DNA of 64,000 nucleotides from Colletotrichum lupini. Its lineage: Eukaryota; Ascomycota; Sordariomycetes; Glomerellales; Glomerellaceae. Below the pieces are notes generated by a model, which saw nothing but the letters and a program-made list of their open reading frames with translations, made no database searches and had not been told where the DNA came from. Numbering within the stretch: the first letter of the stretch is position 1; every line of letters starts with the position of its first letter. The stretch is from assembly GCF_023278565.1 (NCBI RefSeq), contig NC_064676.1, positions 6,696,001 through 6,760,000 of the forward strand, read 5' to 3'. Both the position numbers and the translations under genes were made by a program. Shown here in pieces: positions 58,001 to 64,000 of the stretch.

Positions 58001-59370
58001 AGTCCGTCGCCCGTCACCCGCCAAGCGAGAATCCACCCCGCAATCGAGGCGCCGCCGTTCCGTCTTCAACCTGAGGTGGACCTGGAAGGCGCGATGTGCT
58101 AAGGCTTCTTGGCAGAGACAGATATCCCTTGGTACCAATATACGCCTTACATATATGCCTTTCTACAAGGCTCGCAAGGCTTGCGACGCTTAAACGAGGA
58201 TATATGTGCGTCGCTATGTGTCTCGTCAAGTATCCGGACGATAAGCAAAACCACTTAGTCAACCACGTCAAGGTAACAGGTGTAGTGGTAGAGCGGAACC
58301 CCTCATTCCAGGTAAACGAGCCGCGAACGACGACACGGACCAAGACGGGCGATTTTCTCAACGGGAGACCGGGACAGCGCGGCGTGCCGGAGGCGACAAC
58401 CAGGCATGTGCCAGTCCTCAACCCCGGCCCATTCGACCTTAATGCGTTTCCTCCCTTCCGTCGCTTCCGTTTCGCAGGCATCAGCTAAGGTGAGGTACAC
58501 GGGTGCAGATGCAGATAGTGGCTGTTCCGTCTTAGGTCGACTTCTGTGTTAAAGATGGTATCTTGCCGAACCGTAGGTCGCATGATGATAGACACAAGCC
58601 ACGGGAAGCATATTGATTAAATGTGTCTGGACGAGTAATGTCACCGGGCGAGAATGTGCATCTTATTCGTGCCGTCGTGGCGCACCACACGAGTCTACCT
58701 TACCTTCGTACCTTGTTTCTTGGACCTGCCTTACCTCGACTAAGCCAAGGTACTACTTTTCAATATCTTACGACACTCCATTCGTGGTACCTGTTGATAC
58801 GTTCTTCTCAGTCCTGCCTCGCGTCCCTCACAAGTACCCTCGTCCATGTTCTCCCGCCAGCGATCGACTGTTGAAGAAGGTCCCGGCTAAGGAGGAGCCA
58901 GCTACGGGGCACTCTGAGCTTGTGCCTGCCTTACCTTTTCATCATAAGGCCGGCACGACGGGAACGTGACATGGCAGATCAGGAACAGGAACAGGCAGGC
59001 GATGCTAAAACTGAGTGGGGCCGGACTCCACGAGTCTGAACAATGGAGAGGAAGGACCAGGCACGGTCACTCAGCGCCGGGAAAGAACCGACATCGTCGC
59101 TTCCTCTGCTGGTGTTTCTTTCTTGCCCGACGTAAATTGTTGCTCATCAAGGTGCTGCACCTGTCTCTGTTTGGCTCCATTTCCATCTTGCATTTTCCAC
59201 CTTATGTAAGGTAAGGTACCTGAATGTACTTTATTCCAAGGGAAGGTCATCACCCAGTCATCCAAATTCTCCAGCAGTTTGGACTCTCCCTTTTCGTCTC
59301 AGACTGACAGCCGAGAATTCCGCATACCCGGCCGTTGCCCACGTTGTCTCCTTCCCTGTTGTGTCCTCTC

Positions 59371-59408
59371 CTCCGTACCTCCGTACCGCCCGCCGTACCT
59401 CCGTACCC
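59371..59408. repeat. CCGTACCT short tandem repeat
   Basis: CTCCGTACCT is repeated four times with one spacer (CCGCCCG) in the middle; it belongs to the wider TACCT/AGGTA motif cluster of this arm. Confidence 0.7.
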
Positions 59409-59456
59409 ATCTGCCATTTGCCATCTGCCAACGTCCATTCCGCATCTGCCGTCTGT

Positions 59457-59500
59457 CACCACCCACCATCAACCACCACCCACCACCACCACCACAACCT
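59457..59500. repeat. ACC-rich microsatellite-like tract
   Basis: An imperfect CCA/ACC run of about 40 bp (CACCACCCACCAT... to ...CCACCACAACC). It creates long open frames on both strands that are not genes. Confidence 0.75.
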
Positions 59501-62500
59501 CCATCCTCAACATCTTCAGCTCCGTCTCGGCAGCGATTTTTCCATTCCAGCCGGACCAACACCCTGAGACGCATCGGATTCCTCCAGCTCTACCCAAGCT
59601 ACCCCGTACACCACAAATACCTACCAATAGTCTCTGATCTCTGACTATCGACACGACTGCCTTACCTCCTTCAACTTCCTTCGCGGCTTCGTCTTGGTTC
59701 AAGGGATGCCGCACGCCAGACGCACGCCAACCCACCAGCCCACTCACACTCGCGTACTTTTTCTCTGTTGGCACACCCTCACAACCCTCTCACCGGGCCC
59801 TTCCCTTGGATGGACACCACCACCAGACCAGACCAGACCGCCTGGCTAGGAGAAGGACGGGAGTGACGGGCTTTTCAACTCTCGCCAATCATGTTGGCAT
59901 CATAGCGACAATGGAGCATCGCCACACAATACTTTCTGTGGTTCTCTTGCAAGCCCCTCGTCTGAGAGACCGAGACCAGGCACTCGTTCTCGACCTCAGC
60001 CATCAAGGGCGGCCCTCCCTTGCCCGGCCACAGTCGAGCTCGGTGTGACCCAGGCCCTAACACCGACCAGGTCCAACCCCGGACGAACACCATCAAAAAA
60101 CACAAAAGTCGCTGCCGTCACATCTCATCACCACCACCCGATAGGATCCGTACTCGTCCCGTGACAACCATCCCGTAGATAGCCACCGTGGGAGCTGCGT
60201 ACCCCTGTACCTGAATCTGGCCTCGAGATGTCTACCCGGGTTCAATTATCGAAGAAGACATCGTCAATCGGAAATCCACGCCGAATGCTCATTCATCCTT
60301 GGGACGATGCCAGCAATTTCGACACAAAATGCATACACGCCAAGGAAACACTGCTGAGAATCTCCTCTTGGCTCTTTGAAATGAACTACTCTTTGCGAGG
60401 TATTGTCCCTCTAGCTCAATCGCATTCGCGATCTCCGGGCGGGAGTTACAGTCCGGCAGATGAAAGCCGGTCGTTATCCAGCTTCCCCACCATCTCGTCA
60501 ACATCGCATTCAACATGGCACTGCCACGGTACAACAATCGATCCGACGTTTACAGCCAACGACAAACTTGGCCCCGAATGTTTCGGTCTCGAACACAACG
60601 CCAGCTTACCGAGTCGCGGTCCTGCGCCAGACGTGTGCGCGGCAATCAATCACCGACATTATCCTCGCCTTGCGGTCTGGAATGATTCAGTCGCCCTCAT
60701 CGCCAGCTCGCATCACCCACACAGGAGCGTCTTCCTAGCAGCCATGTTCTGGCTACTGGTACGCTTCGATTTTCCGCTCGTCGCGAACATACATTTGCCT
60801 GCCAACCTGCTATTTGTTTATCAGCCAGACAGAATAGGCAGCTTGCCCGTCTGCGATACGCACGCACAAACTCCAGCCGCATTCTCCACGATGTGCTTCA
60901 GCACCCTTCGTGCCTGCATACCTGCATTCACAGGACGTACCACAGCACGCTCGGGATGGGTGGAAACCTGCCGATGCCCTACGTTACTGCCCCGCACTTG
61001 ACCGAACGCGGGGGGCTGGCCACCCAGCCCTGGTCCTGGACTGCTAGGCGATGGCCGCAGGGACACCACGACGCTGATTCTTATGCCCTATCTTCTAGAG
61101 TAAGGCTGGCGCCGCTCGCTGGCCAGAGGGGGCGTGGAGGGCAAGGATGCCCGCCGATCTTCACTGACAGATCGCAGAATTCCTCACCATGCCGCTCCAC
61201 CGACGCTGCTGAAGATCACCAAGACCCTATGTCATCATGCGCGACGCTTAAGAATTCTTTACCAAGCCGCCATTGAACTCGTCGCCCCTATCATTTCAAG
61301 GGCTGAATCGTCGTCCTCGCTGGACAGGTAGATCAGCACTGACCGTTTTCTTTCAAAGTCGAGATGCTGTCCGGAAATCCTACAATATTTGGCTCGTTGT
61401 CGGCTTCGTTGATTAGATTACTTTGGCGGATCTCCAAGCGCCCATCAATGCTGGACAACTCAGCACTCCTCATTCGTCACCGGGCTTATCGCTCACCTTC
61501 CCTCTGTCGTCCTCTTCATCAAGCGCACCGACAATTTAGAATTCCATAGATGACTCTCACGACGTTGCGTCTGCTTATCTGCGCTGCGCTGCGCCGCCAA
61601 CCGCTGCATCAGCTCACAGCCACCGTAAAGTGTCGCATAGCACGACGTTGATTTTCAATGTTCGACGGTGTCAAACAACCGATAGAGGGTCCAGTAAATG
61701 TCTGATTTGACTGATCAGGTGATGCCGACCTCGTCTCCCAGTTGGCCCAGAGTGACGGCCATGAACGAAGTATCTGCGTCAATCTGAACGGCCCAGCTCA
61801 GGTCAGCCAATGCGTGGCAGCCCCCACCAAATGATCCTGGCTCCTGGCCGTCCATACTCGCTGCTCGGAGAATGAGGAATTTTAGACTCTGCGCGGATGA
61901 AACAATGCATCGGAATCCCCGCCGCTTGGCTTCGCGTGTCAACGGCCTGCTGGGAAGATGCCGGCACGTAGCCAGCCTAGCGCCTGGCTACTACTGCCTG
62001 TCAGCGGAAACAATGGGCGGGCAAGCATCGGATCGCTGATCAGAACTCAGGGCGAGATCCCGCCCGCTCTTCCAAGGACGCAAGCTTGGAGCCGCTGTGA
62101 TTGGAATGCATCGAGCGACGGGTCACTGGCGCCAACATGAGTCTGCAGCTGGGACTCGAGCAAGGCGTCTCCTTGTACCATTATCATCGAGCTCTGCAGA
62201 GTACATACTGAGATTCTTTATTCCGCGGCGTTGTTTGGTCAACAATCGCAGCCACCCCTCCACATCCAACACAGGATCAGCGACTATAGATTGACGGGTT
62301 GATAATGGGGGATGACGAGAGCGTTGGGCAATCTGACCTGTCTCCCACTCACACCTCGCAGTCCCCCTCACGAGGACACACCTTGGCTCGTTTCAAACAA
62401 AGTGCAGAAGACAGCAGTAGGCGCTGATGCATGCGAATCGACGAGGGAGGGGGATGGGATGCCCGGAGGATCGCTGTGACTACCTACGGATACGCAGTAG

Positions 62501-64000
62501 ACGGGATACCGTTTTGGGAGACGCGCGTGGAAGCCTGCAGCCATATGCAGGTCGCTTTCCTCGAAGTCTCGAACCGTACCTGGAATTGGCATTGGCACCC
62601 GCACTGCTCTCACGCTGCTGCGAGTGTTGTGCTTTGGCCCGACTAGGACAATCTGCATATCCGTTCTCGACTGCGACCCTGTTCATGCAGCTCGGATCCT
62701 CGGTGTGGTTCTGGTCGGTGGTAGTTTGCATATCTGTACAGCTTCAACAACCATCAACTCGAATCGTTACAGCCCCTGAGACCAAGCCTGGATTTCGAGT
62801 TGTTCTACGGAGCCTCAGCAAACTACTACGAAACCCGGTAGCCCGTCCAGTCGAGACAAAGATGCTGCTCCAGCACCTGCCTACCAAGTATATCGAGTGC
62901 CGGAAGCCATGGGGAAGACGCGAGACCTTTTGTCACAGCCACTTGGCTCCCAATTCCCCCGAAAGCATCCAGTGGCTCAGGGGTGCTTTCTGCCAGCTGA
63001 ACGCGACCAGCCACGTCTGTCCCCAAAAGTCTATCGAAGTGACCGCTCGCTTGGATCTCACCGCCCAAGGTCTAAGACATGGCCGAACCTGTGATCCAGG
63101 CGAGGGAGCTGCCGTAGCCACGGGGTTGAATCAACTTTGTGCGACATTCTACGCCACATTGTGCTCCAGGCACAGGATGGGAGAGTCTTTGGGAACGACA
63201 CGCAAGAATTCTGTTATCGCGTTGGCAGGCTGGCACGCCTGAAGCTTGGATCCCTGCAGACATCGTGACGGTCGTGGGGTTCTCAAATGTGCTGGTTCGC
63301 GAACATACTAGTCCAAGACTACTTGTCTCACGCATCTTCCTCGCAACCGCAACTAGGGCCAGACCACCTGTGAGGAGTATGTGAAAATCAAGGACTGGAT
63401 TCTCGCCGCAGCGGTGTATGCTTTACTGAGGCTTGCCCGACGAACTCCATGCTGCGTGATATCCTAAATCAGCGTCCACGCTTGCAGTTACCGGTGATTA
63501 TCACAGATCGAGTGTCTGCTCCACAGCTGATTCATCCCCACCAGAATTACGGAGTACCTGTCGATGCTTCGTGTCAACTGCCCCGCGTTGGCTGCTGAAT
63601 GCCCACTGCAATCGCGATACATGCTCAGTACAGCAAAGGCGATCAATGCTCGTCCTTGCACTAGGTTGACTTGATATAAGCACGGAACACGGATAGTCCA
63701 CACCGTCTTGTTGGCCAGGGCGAAAGGCGAGACCAGCGGCGAGCGAGAGACAACAATGTTGTCCATGATCGTTCGCCTCATGCAGATCTAGAGGTTGCGA
63801 GAGACGCTGCACGCCGCCTTGGCTTGGTCATTTATCAAGCTAGGCCCATCCCTGAGGACAGAGTCTTTTTTTTCCCCTCATTCTGGCGTGTCTGGTCAAG
63901 AGTCAAGGCGCTTCGGGCCACATTCCAACAAACCTGTCTTTTGTTACCGGCGTAGTGTCACTCTCACCGCTCTTTTACAAGGGTTTACCTCGGTGTCTGA

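Larger units (their letters stand above)
53508..64000. other. 10.5 kb without a supported gene
   Basis: No open frame here shows a signal peptide, domain, or credible exon chain. The longest (plus 62427-63242, 271 codons; plus 60228-61001, 257 codons) have irregular composition. The nearer part may be the leader and promoter of the zinc-finger gene: it is rich in pyrimidine tracts (57585-57640, 57671-57698) and GGTCAGGT/AGGTA motifs. A TATA-like CTATAAAAA at about 57950 precedes a 46-codon frame at 57961 without known features. A non-coding transcript is possible but not shown. Confidence 0.5.

Noticed and set aside
60228..61001. 257-codon plus ORF
   Set aside because: No recognisable features; overlapped by other frames of similar quality.
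62427..63242. 271-codon plus ORF in the right arm
   Set aside because: Irregular composition, no domain, signal peptide or plausible promoter; cannot be supported as a gene by eye, although it is the longest frame in the arm.

Overview
The window is nuclear DNA from a filamentous ascomycete (Pezizomycotina, most likely Sordariomycetes). The signs are compact genes with 50-75 nt GT..AG introns, a secretome rich in cell-wall enzymes, and one AT-rich block made almost entirely of transition mutations, the signature of repeat-induced point mutation (RIP). I cannot name the species. I find fourteen protein genes that look intact within the window, one of them cut by the left edge, plus two pseudogenes and one retrotransposon.

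Left part (1-7.8 kb): the 5' end of a probable HhH-GPD-type DNA-repair protein, a small nuclear basic/acidic protein, and a secreted GH18 chitinase, all on the minus strand, then 3.6 kb without a gene. Next (7.8-16.6 kb) is a secreted deuterolysin (M35) metalloprotease gene, broken inside its first intron by a 7,640-bp LTR retrotransposon. The element has 177-bp LTRs and a 5-bp target duplication (CTATC). It lies on the minus strand, has a relic Ty1/copia-type reverse transcriptase, and is RIP-degraded so heavily that no long ORF survives. The host gene also carries an in-frame stop 94 bp outside the element.

Middle (19-36 kb): an MFS sugar transporter, a GH5 family exo-beta-1,3-glucanase, a GH75 chitosanase, a small secreted double-psi beta-barrel protein, a 983-residue secreted repeat protein that looks like an adhesin, and a Ser/Thr-rich, probably GPI-anchored wall protein. 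Then (38.4-40 kb) comes a broken ankyrin-repeat gene whose last part resembles a fungal deaminase-fold domain.

Right part (41-53.5 kb): a secreted type-B carboxylesterase, a single-pass membrane protein with a Cys-rich ectodomain, a GH47 alpha-mannosidase, a tannase/feruloyl-esterase family protein, and a two-zinc-finger C2H2 regulator. The last 10.5 kb hold no gene I can support. They are GC-moderate, with low-complexity tracts and many AGGTA/TACCT motifs, and may be the long leader and promoter of the zinc-finger gene.

Taken together, chitinase, chitosanase and beta-1,3-glucanase attack the main fungal wall polymers, the MFS carrier could import released sugar, and the tannase and carboxylesterase act on esters. 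This suggests saprotrophic, mycoparasitic or plant-associated growth, or remodelling of the fungus's own wall. The secreted genes surround the RIP-mutated island. All exon borders were deduced by eye from splice consensus and reading frame.
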